DNA of 64,000 nt from NCBI RefSeq assembly GCF_024137865.1, contig NZ_CP099960.1:2108001-2172000 (forward strand). The letters are read 5' to 3'. This DNA comes from Moraxella sp. FZFQ2102 (GTDB lineage Bacteria > Pseudomonadota > Gammaproteobacteria > Pseudomonadales > Moraxellaceae). Positions 27,870 to 35,548 of the stretch are shown here, piece after piece. The notes beneath the pieces are model-generated. The model was not told where the DNA came from, searched no databases, and saw only the letters and a program-made list of their open reading frames with translations. Every line of letters starts with the position of its first letter. Position 1 is the first letter of the stretch. The position numbers were made by a program, and so were the translations under genes.

Positions 27870-28219
27870 TATACCTCCTTTAAAAACTGCATGATTTTTT
27901 TAATGTCTAGTGTTTGATTGTCTAGTTTGCGTGCAAACATTAATGCCAGCTCCGCCTCACAGTCATTGGCAGGTTTGATGACAATATCCTGCTCAAGCGT
28001 ACTTGCTACCGCAACAAGTTCATTGGCTTGTTGTGCGGATAGTCCGAGATAGTCAATAATTTTGTTTAGCAAATTGGCATTAATTGGCTTTTTGCCGGTC
28101 TCAATTGCTGACAAATAAGGTGCAGATACGCCAATATTTTCCGCCATGGTTTTTAGCATGATATTATGTTCAATGCGTAATATTCTAAGCATTTTACCAA
28201 ATTCTGTAACGGTTGCCAT
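27869..28219 (-). CDS. XRE-family transcriptional regulator paired with ImmA
   Basis: 116 residues with an N-terminal helix-turn-helix (FGKMLRILRIEHNIMLKTMAENIGVSAPYLSAIETGKK). It heads a minus-strand operon with the split ImmA-type metalloprotease. XRE-COG2856 pairs control integrative elements and prophages and also occur as toxin-antitoxin-like modules. An 18-bp perfect palindrome lies between the -35 and -10 of its promoter at 28269-28298, so it probably represses itself, and perhaps the divergent methyltransferase gene. AGGAGC is about nine bases upstream of the ATG. Confidence 0.85.
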   Translation of the reverse strand: MATVTEFGKMLRILRIEHNIMLKTMAENIGVSAPYLSAIETGKKPINANLLNKIIDYLGLSAQQANELVAVASTLEQDIVIKPANDCEAELALMFARKLDNQTLDIKKIMQFLKEV

Positions 28220-28268
28220 AAAACAGCTCCTAATGATGATTGAGCAAGAAATAAATCTTGTCAGATAT

Positions 28269-28298
28269 ATATTATCCTATAGGATAATTATTTGTCAA
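28269..28298 (-). promoter_or_regulatory. XRE promoter with 18-bp palindromic operator
   Basis: On the minus strand TTGACA (plus 28293-28298), 18-bp spacer, TAATAT (plus 28269-28274). The perfect palindrome ATTATCCTATAGGATAAT (28271-28288) fills the spacer and overlaps the -10, the usual position of a repressor site. It lies 130 bp from the methyltransferase ATG. Confidence 0.75.
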
Positions 28299-28382
28299 GA
28301 AAAAATCTTAAAATATGCTAAATAAAAAAACCACCCGTGGTGGATGGTAAAAAAATAACTCGAGTTTTTTAGCCAAATGGAT

Positions 28383-28388
28383 TATAAT
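28383..28388 (+). promoter_or_regulatory. -10 box of the methyltransferase gene
   Basis: TATAAT at 28383-28388, 31 bp before ATG 28419; no clear -35. It favours the 28419 start over an in-frame ATG at 28377. Confidence 0.4.
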
Positions 28389-28418
28389 ATCCATCAATGG
28401 GCTGTTTTGAGTGATATT

Positions 28419-29438
28419 ATGGAAAAAATAGAAGCAGTTGATCTATTTTGTGGTGTCGGTGGTCTCACCGCTGGGCTGATTAAAGCTGGAATCCAAGTGA
28501 AGGCAGGTTATGATATTGACGCTGCCTGTCGCTATGGCTATGAATATAATAATAATGCCACATTCATCCAAAAAAGCGTAGCGGATGTCACTGCCGATGA
28601 GATCCAAAGTTGGTATAGCGATGGTGCGGTGCGCCTACTGGCAGGGTGTGCCCCATGCCAGCCATTCTCCACTTACAATAATGGCAGGGATACAAGTATG
28701 GATAAGAAATATCCACTGCTCTATCATTTTGCGCGACTGATCGATGAAGTGCGCCCTGAGCTTGTGACAATGGAAAATGTCCCTGATGTCACCAAGCATC
28801 AAGTATATCATGACTTTGTGGCCAAGCTAGAAAGCTTGGGCTATCAAGTGTCGGCTCAAAAGGTGGAATGTGTGAAATATGGCATTCCCCAAGATCGCAA
28901 GCGCCATGTACTCCTTGCAAGCCGTATCGGCAAGATAGAGCTAATCCCTGCGACGCATGAGTCACCAGTGACAGTACAGGACGCCATTGGGCATTTGGCA
29001 CCTATTGCAGCTGGGCAGAGATGCTCTGAAGATTCGTTGCATCTCAGTTCTGGTCTGAGTGAGCTGAATATGAAGCGGATTAAGGCGTCTAAGCAGGGCG
29101 GTAGCTGGCGCGATTGGCCTAAAGAGTTGGTTGCTGAGTGTCACAAAAAAAGCTCTGGCAAAACCTATGGCAGTGTCTATGGTCGTATGTCATGGGATAA
29201 GCCCGCACCAACAATGACAACATTATGCACAGGCTATGGTAATGGTCGCTTTGGACATCCTGAGCAGGACAGAGCCATCTCACTTAGAGAAGCTGCCATA
29301 TTTCAAACCTTTCCCGAAGATTATCAGTTTGCAGAGCGCATCAATATGACAGCCATCTCTAGAATGATTGGCAATGCTGTGCCTGTTAGATTGGGTGAAG
29401 TGGTTGGGCTTAGCTTAAAGAATCAACTAGCTTCTTAA
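28419..29438 (+). CDS. DNA (cytosine-5) methyltransferase
   Basis: 340 residues. C5-methyltransferase motifs in order: I AVDLFCGVGGLTAG, IV AGCAPCQPFSTY with the catalytic Cys in PCQ, VI TMENVPD, VIII GIPQDRKRHVLL, IX SLREAAIFQTFP, X MIGNAVPVRLGEV. The short target-recognition region lies at roughly residues 215-285 (GSWRDWPKEL to APTMTTLCTGYGNGRF); the recognised site cannot be read off. It is divergent from the XRE gene and its last 29 bp overlap the tail of the convergent GHKL-nuclease gene, so the two are likely the modification and restriction parts of one system. Confidence 0.93.
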   Translation: MEKIEAVDLFCGVGGLTAGLIKAGIQVKAGYDIDAACRYGYEYNNNATFIQKSVADVTADEIQSWYSDGAVRLLAGCAPCQPFSTYNNGRDTSMDKKYPLLYHFARLIDEVRPELVTMENVPDVTKHQVYHDFVAKLESLGYQVSAQKVECVKYGIPQDRKRHVLLASRIGKIELIPATHESPVTVQDAIGHLAPIAAGQRCSEDSLHLSSGLSELNMKRIKASKQGGSWRDWPKELVAECHKKSSGKTYGSVYGRMSWDKPAPTMTTLCTGYGNGRFGHPEQDRAISLREAAIFQTFPEDYQFAERINMTAISRMIGNAVPVRLGEVVGLSLKNQLAS

Positions 29439-31374
29439 TTTTATCAAGCTCTTTAGTTGATTCTAAAAAGTCTCCATAAGCAGCTTTTGCCTTTATCAAC
29501 ATCTCATCATAAGTGGACACCCTTCCATTGATTGCATTAAAAATATTTTCGATCTCTTTTTGGTCGCGATCAAATCTGTGGCCAATTAAGAATATCACAG
29601 ATATTCTGTCTTTATCAGTAAAGGTAGGATTGGTCTGGCTTAAGCATTTAAATAATGTATCCCGATATTTTCTACCTTGCTCGAAAAGCTTAAGGTCATC
29701 TAGTTTATAGCTCAACTTAGGTCTTTTTAGTTCAATGATAATATGTTCACCACCTAAGGTTCTATAAGCCAAGTCTAGCCTGCCGCGTCTTTCATCTTCT
29801 GACAGCAAGTCTTTAATATCTGGATGTTCTAAAAACATCTTGTGTACGCTAGTTTCTTTATATGCTGTCGTGGAAACTCGCTCCCAAGTCGGATCAATCA
29901 ACCATAGATGCTCATAAATAAAATCACGAATACTATTCTCGTAGTCATTTTCCTTAATCTTACCCTGAATTAGATCAATGGTATGCAGTCTTGATTTTAC
30001 TATATCGTGATAAAGAGAAACCTCGTAAGAATCATAACTGCTAAATATTTTAATCAGTTCAGCAGGGCTTGAGCTGATGGCATCATTAAACTCATGAGCA
30101 CTGCCTTCAAGTTTTAAGCGTTCAAAGGCTAATACCGTACTTCTAAATAACTCTTTTCTATCATCTTCTTTATCGCTATTGATACTCAGATGAGATACGG
30201 TGGACAATAGCTTTTCTGCATGTTTTCTGTGGTTCCGCGGTAGATCCTGAAGCCAGTTATTTAGGAGTGGATAGCTCTTAATAGATTCTTCGACATCGTA
30301 TTTTCTTCTTTCCGTGCTCCATTTACTAAACATTTGATTAATAAGTGATTTAATAAATTCTATCAATGCTATATAGCGTGGATCGTCTTCACGAACACGC
30401 TGGCGATCGCTGGTTGCCAAGTCATCGACATCGTCATCATCCAAAAAATCAGCCTGAATCACTCCGGTAATGTAGTTTTTAATCAGTCGATTCTCTGAGA
30501 TTTTATCCAAAATATTTTCTTGAAAGATGCGCCCACGAGAAAGGATGGATATGCCGTTAATGTTTCCCATATCACTACTATCTAGGTCTTTGGGCTTATA
30601 AGCTGTGCCAATCCAGCCAGAAAAGGAGTAAGTTGCATCCTTGTGAGTGTATTGATTGCTGGTAAAATTAAACTTTTTGGTATCTTCTGGAAATTCGTGT
30701 TGTTTGCTATTGGGCAACTGCCAAACAAACTGCAAATTACGATAGTCATCTCTATCTAGCTGGCTGATTTTTTCGTCATTGACATAAACATCAAATGCAT
30801 CCTGCTCTCCAATAACTGAAAAGCGTCTTGCAATGCGTTTTTTCATTGCTGAGATAGATTGATTGACACGACTGCTTAATATTTCGGTTAAAACGAAAGT
30901 CGTGCCATGTTCTAGCCCGTCAATACCATCTGCTGACTCTTCTGCTGGATGATAAGGCGTCCCAGATGCGATGCAATCTTTTAGTTTATTGACATTAATA
31001 GATAGAGCATGACTATCCTGATCTTTTTGTTTGGAAGTGATTACAACATGTTGGGCGATCGAAAATAAGGCGAGTTTACCAATACCTTTTCTGCCCATTA
31101 CTGGTCGTCCGCTTGGACTCTTGGCTTGATCAATGCGTCTTTTATAAGCTACTTTTAGAAATTTATTATTCAAATCATCTACAGACATACCATGCCCATT
31201 ATCCGTGATGATAATTTGGGTTTGATCATCGTTGATCGTAATTCTAACTTCGGTGGCATCTGCATCCCAAGCGTTTGCAATTAGTTCTGTCAGTGCGGCG
31301 GCGGTGTTACTATATAAATTTAGACCAAGATGCTCAACTGCTGCCAAATCCACAGAGAATGTATATTTACCCAT
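29410..31374 (-). CDS. MORC/MutL-like GHKL ATPase fused to a PD-(D/E)XK-like nuclease domain
   Basis: 654 residues. The N-terminal GHKL ATPase has the N box ALTELIANAWDADA (Glu30, Asn34, Asp37), G1 TDNGHGM (58-63) and G2 GRKGIGKLALFSIA (94-107), closest in layout to the MORC/MutL-like ATPases known from restriction-modification loci. A helical middle region follows. Near the C-terminus RRGRLDLAY...IIIELKRP gives Asp534, Glu548 and Lys550, a PD-(D/E)XK pattern, preceded by FIYEHLWLIDPTWERVS as in stand-alone nucleases of this fold. It is 34 bp downstream of the CI-like gene and tail-overlaps the methyltransferase. Role: probably ATP-dependent restriction of foreign DNA. The nuclease call is from motif pattern only. 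Confidence 0.78.
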   Translation of the reverse strand: MGKYTFSVDLAAVEHLGLNLYSNTAAALTELIANAWDADATEVRITINDDQTQIIITDNGHGMSVDDLNNKFLKVAYKRRIDQAKSPSGRPVMGRKGIGKLALFSIAQHVVITSKQKDQDSHALSINVNKLKDCIASGTPYHPAEESADGIDGLEHGTTFVLTEILSSRVNQSISAMKKRIARRFSVIGEQDAFDVYVNDEKISQLDRDDYRNLQFVWQLPNSKQHEFPEDTKKFNFTSNQYTHKDATYSFSGWIGTAYKPKDLDSSDMGNINGISILSRGRIFQENILDKISENRLIKNYITGVIQADFLDDDDVDDLATSDRQRVREDDPRYIALIEFIKSLINQMFSKWSTERRKYDVEESIKSYPLLNNWLQDLPRNHRKHAEKLLSTVSHLSINSDKEDDRKELFRSTVLAFERLKLEGSAHEFNDAISSSPAELIKIFSSYDSYEVSLYHDIVKSRLHTIDLIQGKIKENDYENSIRDFIYEHLWLIDPTWERVSTTAYKETSVHKMFLEHPDIKDLLSEDERRGRLDLAYRTLGGEHIIIELKRPKLSYKLDDLKLFEQGRKYRDTLFKCLSQTNPTFTDKDRISVIFLIGHRFDRDQKEIENIFNAINGRVSTYDEMLIKAKAAYGDFLESTKELDKIKKLVDSLS

Positions 31375-31408
31375 GGTTATCTATCCTTTGATTTATTCAA
31401 ATACATTT

Positions 31409-32155
31409 TTAATACTCCACCAACTTCCCAACCACCTTACCCACTAGCCGACATTCGCCCATCGGTAGCATCTTTTGCTCTGGCCAGTCAGGATTGAGTG
31501 GTTTTAGGTACATATCAGACTCAGTCTCGCCCAGTACAAGCTGTTTAAATGTCGCTTCGGTATCATCATTGCACTGCACGACGATCAGATCACCGTCTTT
31601 GAGTGCCAATGTAGAGATATTTGGCTCGACATAGATGATGTCATCAGGGCGAAACTCTGGCCACATCGAGCGACCACGCACCTTAAGCGCAAAGCCGTCA
31701 GCGGATAGATTGCGTGGGCGTGGATAATAGCCCAAGGCATCATCCAATGTCACAGGTGAAACTTCTGACCATGAGCCAGCCGCCACCCAACTAATCAGTG
31801 GCACATCATTGGCAGGCATCGCAACACGCACTGTATCGACAATCTCATGTGCCTGTTCATCGGTCAATATACCGCCAGTCTGTAGGGCGGCAATCTGTGC
31901 TTTTAGGTCATTAAGAATATCGGATTTATCGGCTTGGGGTGGGGTATCGGCGGTCATTGAGCCTTGACCAGTCAAAAGCCAACCAACATTAACACCTGTT
32001 ACTTGTGCGAATTGCTCAAGCGTATCTTTGCCAATCTGACCCTTTTTCCACTTGGATGCAGCTTGGGCGGATTTGCCCGCTTCGATGGCTGCTTTTGACC
32101 AAGATAAGCCAGAATGATCCAAGGCTTGCTGCATTCTTGAGACAAGATCTGACAT
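31409..32155 (-). CDS. CI-like S24-family phage repressor
   Basis: 248 residues. N-terminal helix-turn-helix (LSWSKAAIEAGKSAQAASKWKKGQIGKDTLEQFAQVTGVNVGWLLTG), a linker, then a LexA-like peptidase domain with the Ala-Gly cleavage site in SWVAAGSWSE, catalytic Ser in VRGRSMWPEFRPDD and Lys in EATFKQLVLG. It should repress prophage genes and self-cleave with RecA during the SOS response. GAGGA nine bases upstream decides ATG 32155. Two full operators of its own type overlap its promoter. Divergent from the Cro-like gene. Confidence 0.92.
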   Translation of the reverse strand: MSDLVSRMQQALDHSGLSWSKAAIEAGKSAQAASKWKKGQIGKDTLEQFAQVTGVNVGWLLTGQGSMTADTPPQADKSDILNDLKAQIAALQTGGILTDEQAHEIVDTVRVAMPANDVPLISWVAAGSWSEVSPVTLDDALGYYPRPRNLSADGFALKVRGRSMWPEFRPDDIIYVEPNISTLALKDGDLIVVQCNDDTEATFKQLVLGETESDMYLKPLNPDWPEQKMLPMGECRLVGKVVGKLVEY

Positions 32156-32177
32156 GGTGTTAGTCCTCAAAATTTAC

Positions 32178-32236
32178 TATACCTTAAGTATAATATTATA
32201 CCAAAAGTATAGAAAAATAAAGCAACCAAAGGTATA
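32178..32236. promoter_or_regulatory. CI/Cro operators and divergent promoters
   Basis: TATACCTTAAGTATA (32178-32192), TATACCAAAAGTATA (32197-32211) and the half-site ACCAAAGGTATA (32225-32236) share TATACC...GTATA. The middle one overlaps a minus-strand TATAAT (plus 32195-32200), the likely repressor-gene -10. Confidence 0.75.
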
Positions 32237-32243
32237 TTTATTC

Positions 32244-32272
32244 TTGACTTTTGTTTAAACTTAGGGTTTAAT
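32244..32272 (+). promoter_or_regulatory. Rightward (Cro-side) promoter candidate
   Basis: TTGACT at 32244-32249, 17-bp spacer, TTTAAT at 32267-32272. Eight bases past the last operator half-site, suiting control by the CI-like repressor. Confidence 0.5.
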
Positions 32273-32311
32273 TAGCGATATTATTGGTTTAATCATATCA
32301 AGGTGAAAAAA

Positions 32312-32533
32312 ATGAATAAAAACCCAGTCCGAGATGTGGTCAAGCATTTCGGCGGTCGAGAGAAAGTTGCCAGCATTACGGGCGTTACCTATATGGCGGT
32401 GAAAAAGTGGGAAGAGCGTGGCTATTTCCCACGCACCGACTACACAGGTGAAACCACACACGCCCAAAAGCTTGCAACAGCCAGTCAAGGTGCATTCTCA
32501 GAAAGCGAACTGTTGCCGAAGTATCAAGGATGA
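32312..32533 (+). CDS. Cro-like/YdaS-like DNA-binding protein
   Basis: 73-residue helix-turn-helix protein: VRDVVKHFGGREKVASITGVTYMAVKKWEERGYFPRTDY. The layout matches Cro/YdaS-type phage regulators. AAGGTG lies six bases before ATG 32312; a GTG at 32303 within that site is not a likely start. It is divergent from the CI-like gene across shared operators and overlaps the primase gene downstream. It should antagonise the repressor during lytic growth. Confidence 0.82.
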   Translation: MNKNPVRDVVKHFGGREKVASITGVTYMAVKKWEERGYFPRTDYTGETTHAQKLATASQGAFSESELLPKYQG

Positions 32534-32535
32534 AT

Positions 32536-33177
32536 ATGACCCCATTAATTAACCAACTATCACACGGTACGCCATCACTCTATCAAACTTTTGATGACAA
32601 TGCCGACCGTAAAAGCCCTGCACTGGCTCGCCAACTGTGGGGGATGTATGACGATGTCAAAGACGAACTGCACAGGCTCAATGAGCAGGGTGCAGGCGTG
32701 TATGTCACCGTCAATCAAACAGACGGCAAAGGGCGTAAAAAAGAAAACATCGTCAGCGTTCGCGCCTTGTTCCTAGACTTTGACACCCCTGATGCCGATC
32801 GTGTGGCTCGCTTACAGGCACTGCCACTACCGCCAAGCATCATTAATGAGTCAAGCCAAGATAAGCATCATGCTTACTGGGTGCTGTCTGATGAGATGCC
32901 AACGGCACGCTTTAGTGACTGCCAAAAGCGTTTGATTGAGTATTTCACCAAACAGGGCGATGCACCAGATAAGGCAATTCACGACTTACCAAGGGTAATG
33001 CGCGCCGATGGCTTTATCCATCACAAAATCAAAAACGGCGTAGAATCCGCGCCATTCACCACGCGCACGCTACACATCGGTAAGGCGTACAGCTGTGATG
33101 AACTGATGGCATGGCTGGTAAGCCTACAGCTGCACCAAAGAAACTTTATCACCTTTCACTATGCAAAATTGTCATAA
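32536..33177 (+). CDS. Phage primase-polymerase (RepB-like primase) fragment, truncated
   Basis: N-terminal archaeo-eukaryotic-type primase domain of a phage replication protein. The acidic pair is in VRALFLDFDTPDAD, followed by SSQDKHHAYWVLSDE and DKAIHDLPRVMRADGFIHHKI. After SCDELMAWL (about 33117) the sequence changes to an unrelated tail that runs into the phoX Pho box and stops at 33177, so the helicase half is missing. AAGGA five bases before ATG 32536 suggests that start; ATG 32530 overlaps the Cro stop. Probably non-functional remnant marking the deletion edge of the prophage. Confidence 0.75.
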   Translation: MTPLINQLSHGTPSLYQTFDDNADRKSPALARQLWGMYDDVKDELHRLNEQGAGVYVTVNQTDGKGRKKENIVSVRALFLDFDTPDADRVARLQALPLPPSIINESSQDKHHAYWVLSDEMPTARFSDCQKRLIEYFTKQGDAPDKAIHDLPRVMRADGFIHHKIKNGVESAPFTTRTLHIGKAYSCDELMAWLVSLQLHQRNFITFHYAKLS

Positions 33178-33208
33178 AACTGTCATCGGATCGTCAATAA
33201 GCTGTCAT
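33169..33208 (+). promoter_or_regulatory. phoX: Double Pho box upstream of phoX
   Basis: Four heptamers of the PhoB type, TTGTCAT 33169, CTGTCAT 33180, TCGTCAA 33191 and CTGTCAT 33202, are spaced by exactly 11 bases. A -10 box TACAAT follows at 33219-33224, ten bases after the last one, as in PhoB-activated promoters. The first half-site overlaps the end of the truncated primase frame. Confidence 0.9.
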
Positions 33209-33218
33209 GTTCGCTTGC

Positions 33219-33224
33219 TACAAT
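33219..33224 (+). promoter_or_regulatory. phoX -10 box
   Basis: TACAAT preceded by TTGC, in register with the Pho boxes; 55 bp before ATG 33279. Confidence 0.7.
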
Positions 33225-33278
33225 TAGCGCAACTTTTAGATGAGCGATCATCACATCATAGCTATAAGGAAATCTACA

Positions 33279-35399
33279 ATGCAGCATCCGCATGATTATA
33301 TCGAAGATTCGAACACCAGTGACAATCCAGAATTTGCAAACTTGCTTGACCAAGCCATCAGCCGCCGCACGGTGCTAAAGGGCGGTGCAGGCTTGACAGC
33401 GATGGCAATGTTTGGCGCGTTGCCGATGATGGGCAATGGTGCATTTGCCAAGACGACGGCAGGCGCGATGAATCTACCGCGCCCACAGAGCCTGAAATTC
33501 AAAGCCGTGCCACATTATACAGGCAATGAGATGATGGTCGCTGAAGGCTATACCGCCAAAGCATTTTTGCACCTAGGCGAGCCGCTTGTCGATGGCATTG
33601 AGCCGTTTCGCGATGATCGCAAGCACTCAGGCGAATCGTTCATGTATCGCATGGGTGATAACCATGATGGCATGAATTTTTATGGTATGAGTAATGGCAA
33701 ATTTGACCCGCATCAGTCAAACCGCGGTCTGTTTGCCATCAACCACGAATACACCAATGACAACCTACACCCTATGGGTATGTACACACAGGAAGATACC
33801 AATGCCGCAGCAATTTATCGTAAAAAACGCCTTGCTATGGATGTCCGCCGCGATGCTAACGCTCATGGCGTGTCTGTGGTTGAGCTAGTGCGTAAGGATA
33901 ATGGTCAATTTGAATTGGTCAAAAATTCCCGCTTTAACAAACGCTACACCAGCAGCACCATGACCCAGCTATCAGGCGCAGCAAGCGGTGCAAGCCTTGT
34001 ACAGACCAAGTATGACAAGCACGGCAAGACCACTTGGGGCATCAACAATGAATGCGGTGCAGGCGCGTCGCCATGGGGCACTTATTTGACCACCGAAGAG
34101 AATTTCTTAAATGTCTTTGCGCGTGGTGAAGACAAAGCCGTGATTGGTGCGCAAGCTGATCTTGCTTTGGCACGCTATGGACTTAAAGAAAACAGTACAG
34201 GTGGCGGCTATCTGTGGCACACTGCCGATGATAAAGATGGCGTCGTTGCCGATGAATTTAGCCGCTGGGACATCACCGCGCGCGGTAAGACAGCGCACGA
34301 TGATTATCGCAATGGCTTTAATGCCTTTGGTTATATCGTCGAGATCGATCCGTTCAATCCACAAGCCAAAGCCATCAAGCGCACAAGCCTTGGCAGATTT
34401 GCTCACGAAAACTGTGCCTTTGCCCCAGCGGTGGCAGGTAAGCCTATCGTGTTTTATATGGGTGATGATGCGCGTGGTGAGTATATTTATAAGTTTGTCT
34501 CAAAGGCACTATGGTCGCCAAAAGACATTGGCAAAGGTCTAAAAGCTGGCGATAAATACATGAACGAAGGTACGCTGTATGTAGCCGTATTCAATGCCGA
34601 TGGCACAGGGCAGTGGCGTCCTTTGACCATGAATACGGTCAAGCACAAGGAGTATAACTTTGCCAATCAAGCCGATATTGTCGTCCATGCACGCCTAGCT
34701 GCCGATGCACTTGGTGCGACCAAAATGGATCGCCCTGAATGGGTCGCGGTCAGCCCAATCACAGGCGAAGTATATGTAACCTTAACCAATAATTCTAAGC
34801 GCACACCTGATGCCACAGATGCCGCCAACCCACGCAGTTATAATGACAAAGGCAATCAACACGGACACATTATCTGCTGGCGCGAAAAAGATGGTGACCA
34901 TGCTGCGACCAGCTTTAATTGGGATGTGTACCTGTTCGCTGCGCCAAATGATTTGACCGAGCAAAACCTATCAGGCTTAAGTCCGGATAATGATTTATCA
35001 TCGCCTGATGGCTTGTACTTTGACCCACGCGGTGTGCTGTGGATTCAAACCGATGATGGTGCTTATACCAAGACCACCAACTGTATGCTACTGGCCGCCT
35101 TGCCAAACCGTGTCGGCGATGGCAAAATCGTCAGCACCACCACGGGCAAAAACACCCCTGTGGGCATGATGGCGTCCGATGATACGCTCAAACGGTTCTT
35201 TGTCGGTCCAAAGGGCTGTGAAGTGACAGGCATCACCATGACCCCAGATCTTAAGACTTTGTTTATCAACATTCAACACCCTGGTGAAGACCACCCTGAT
35301 GTGGCATGGGGTGCGGTCGCAGGCGGTAAAGTACCACGCTCAGCCACCGTGATGATTACCAAAGATGATGGCGGTGTGATTTTGGGTGAGTCTTTATAA
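33279..35399 (+). CDS. phoX: PhoX-family alkaline phosphatase, Tat-exported
   Basis: Periplasmic phosphomonoesterase of 706 residues using calcium and iron, releasing phosphate from organic esters. A Tat signal is seen at about residues 29-60 (ISRRTVLKGGAGLTAMAMFGALP...GAFA). Family blocks include GLFAINHEYTNDN, WGINNECGAGASPWGTYLTTEEN, FAHENCAFAP and SSPDGLYFDPRGVLWIQTDDG. AAGGA eight bases before ATG 33279 decides the start. Monocistronic, with a double Pho box, so it is a phosphate-starvation gene. Confidence 0.94.
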   Translation: MQHPHDYIEDSNTSDNPEFANLLDQAISRRTVLKGGAGLTAMAMFGALPMMGNGAFAKTTAGAMNLPRPQSLKFKAVPHYTGNEMMVAEGYTAKAFLHLGEPLVDGIEPFRDDRKHSGESFMYRMGDNHDGMNFYGMSNGKFDPHQSNRGLFAINHEYTNDNLHPMGMYTQEDTNAAAIYRKKRLAMDVRRDANAHGVSVVELVRKDNGQFELVKNSRFNKRYTSSTMTQLSGAASGASLVQTKYDKHGKTTWGINNECGAGASPWGTYLTTEENFLNVFARGEDKAVIGAQADLALARYGLKENSTGGGYLWHTADDKDGVVADEFSRWDITARGKTAHDDYRNGFNAFGYIVEIDPFNPQAKAIKRTSLGRFAHENCAFAPAVAGKPIVFYMGDDARGEYIYKFVSKALWSPKDIGKGLKAGDKYMNEGTLYVAVFNADGTGQWRPLTMNTVKHKEYNFANQADIVVHARLAADALGATKMDRPEWVAVSPITGEVYVTLTNNSKRTPDATDAANPRSYNDKGNQHGHIICWREKDGDHAATSFNWDVYLFAAPNDLTEQNLSGLSPDNDLSSPDGLYFDPRGVLWIQTDDGAYTKTTNCMLLAALPNRVGDGKIVSTTTGKNTPVGMMASDDTLKRFFVGPKGCEVTGITMTPDLKTLFINIQHPGEDHPDVAWGAVAGGKVPRSATVMITKDDGGVILGESL

Positions 35400-35429
35400 A
35401 TCAATCATATCACCTAAAATTTACCAATC

Positions 35430-35458
35430 AAAGCCCTGAGGATGATCAGGGCTTTTTT
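35430..35458 (+). terminator. phoX terminator
   Basis: AAAGCCCTGA (35430-35439) and TCAGGGCTTT (35446-35455) form a perfect 10-bp stem with a six-base loop and a T-run. Confidence 0.9.
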
Positions 35459-35486
35459 GTTGGGTGAAATCTTTGTCAAACTGTGC

Positions 35487-35492
35487 TACAAT
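35487..35492 (+). promoter_or_regulatory. ftsY promoter -10
   Basis: TACAAT preceded by TGTGC, the extended -10 form; 57 bp before the ftsY ATG. Confidence 0.45.
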
Positions 35493-35548
35493 CACGGTAA
35501 TCTATTGAATAGTTATCCAATTTATAATTTATCAAAAAAAGGCAACTT

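Noticed and set aside
27341..33278. Attachment-site direct repeats flanking the prophage remnant
   Set aside because: No convincing direct repeat was found between the HIT-gene end and the phoX upstream region, and no integrase gene is present.
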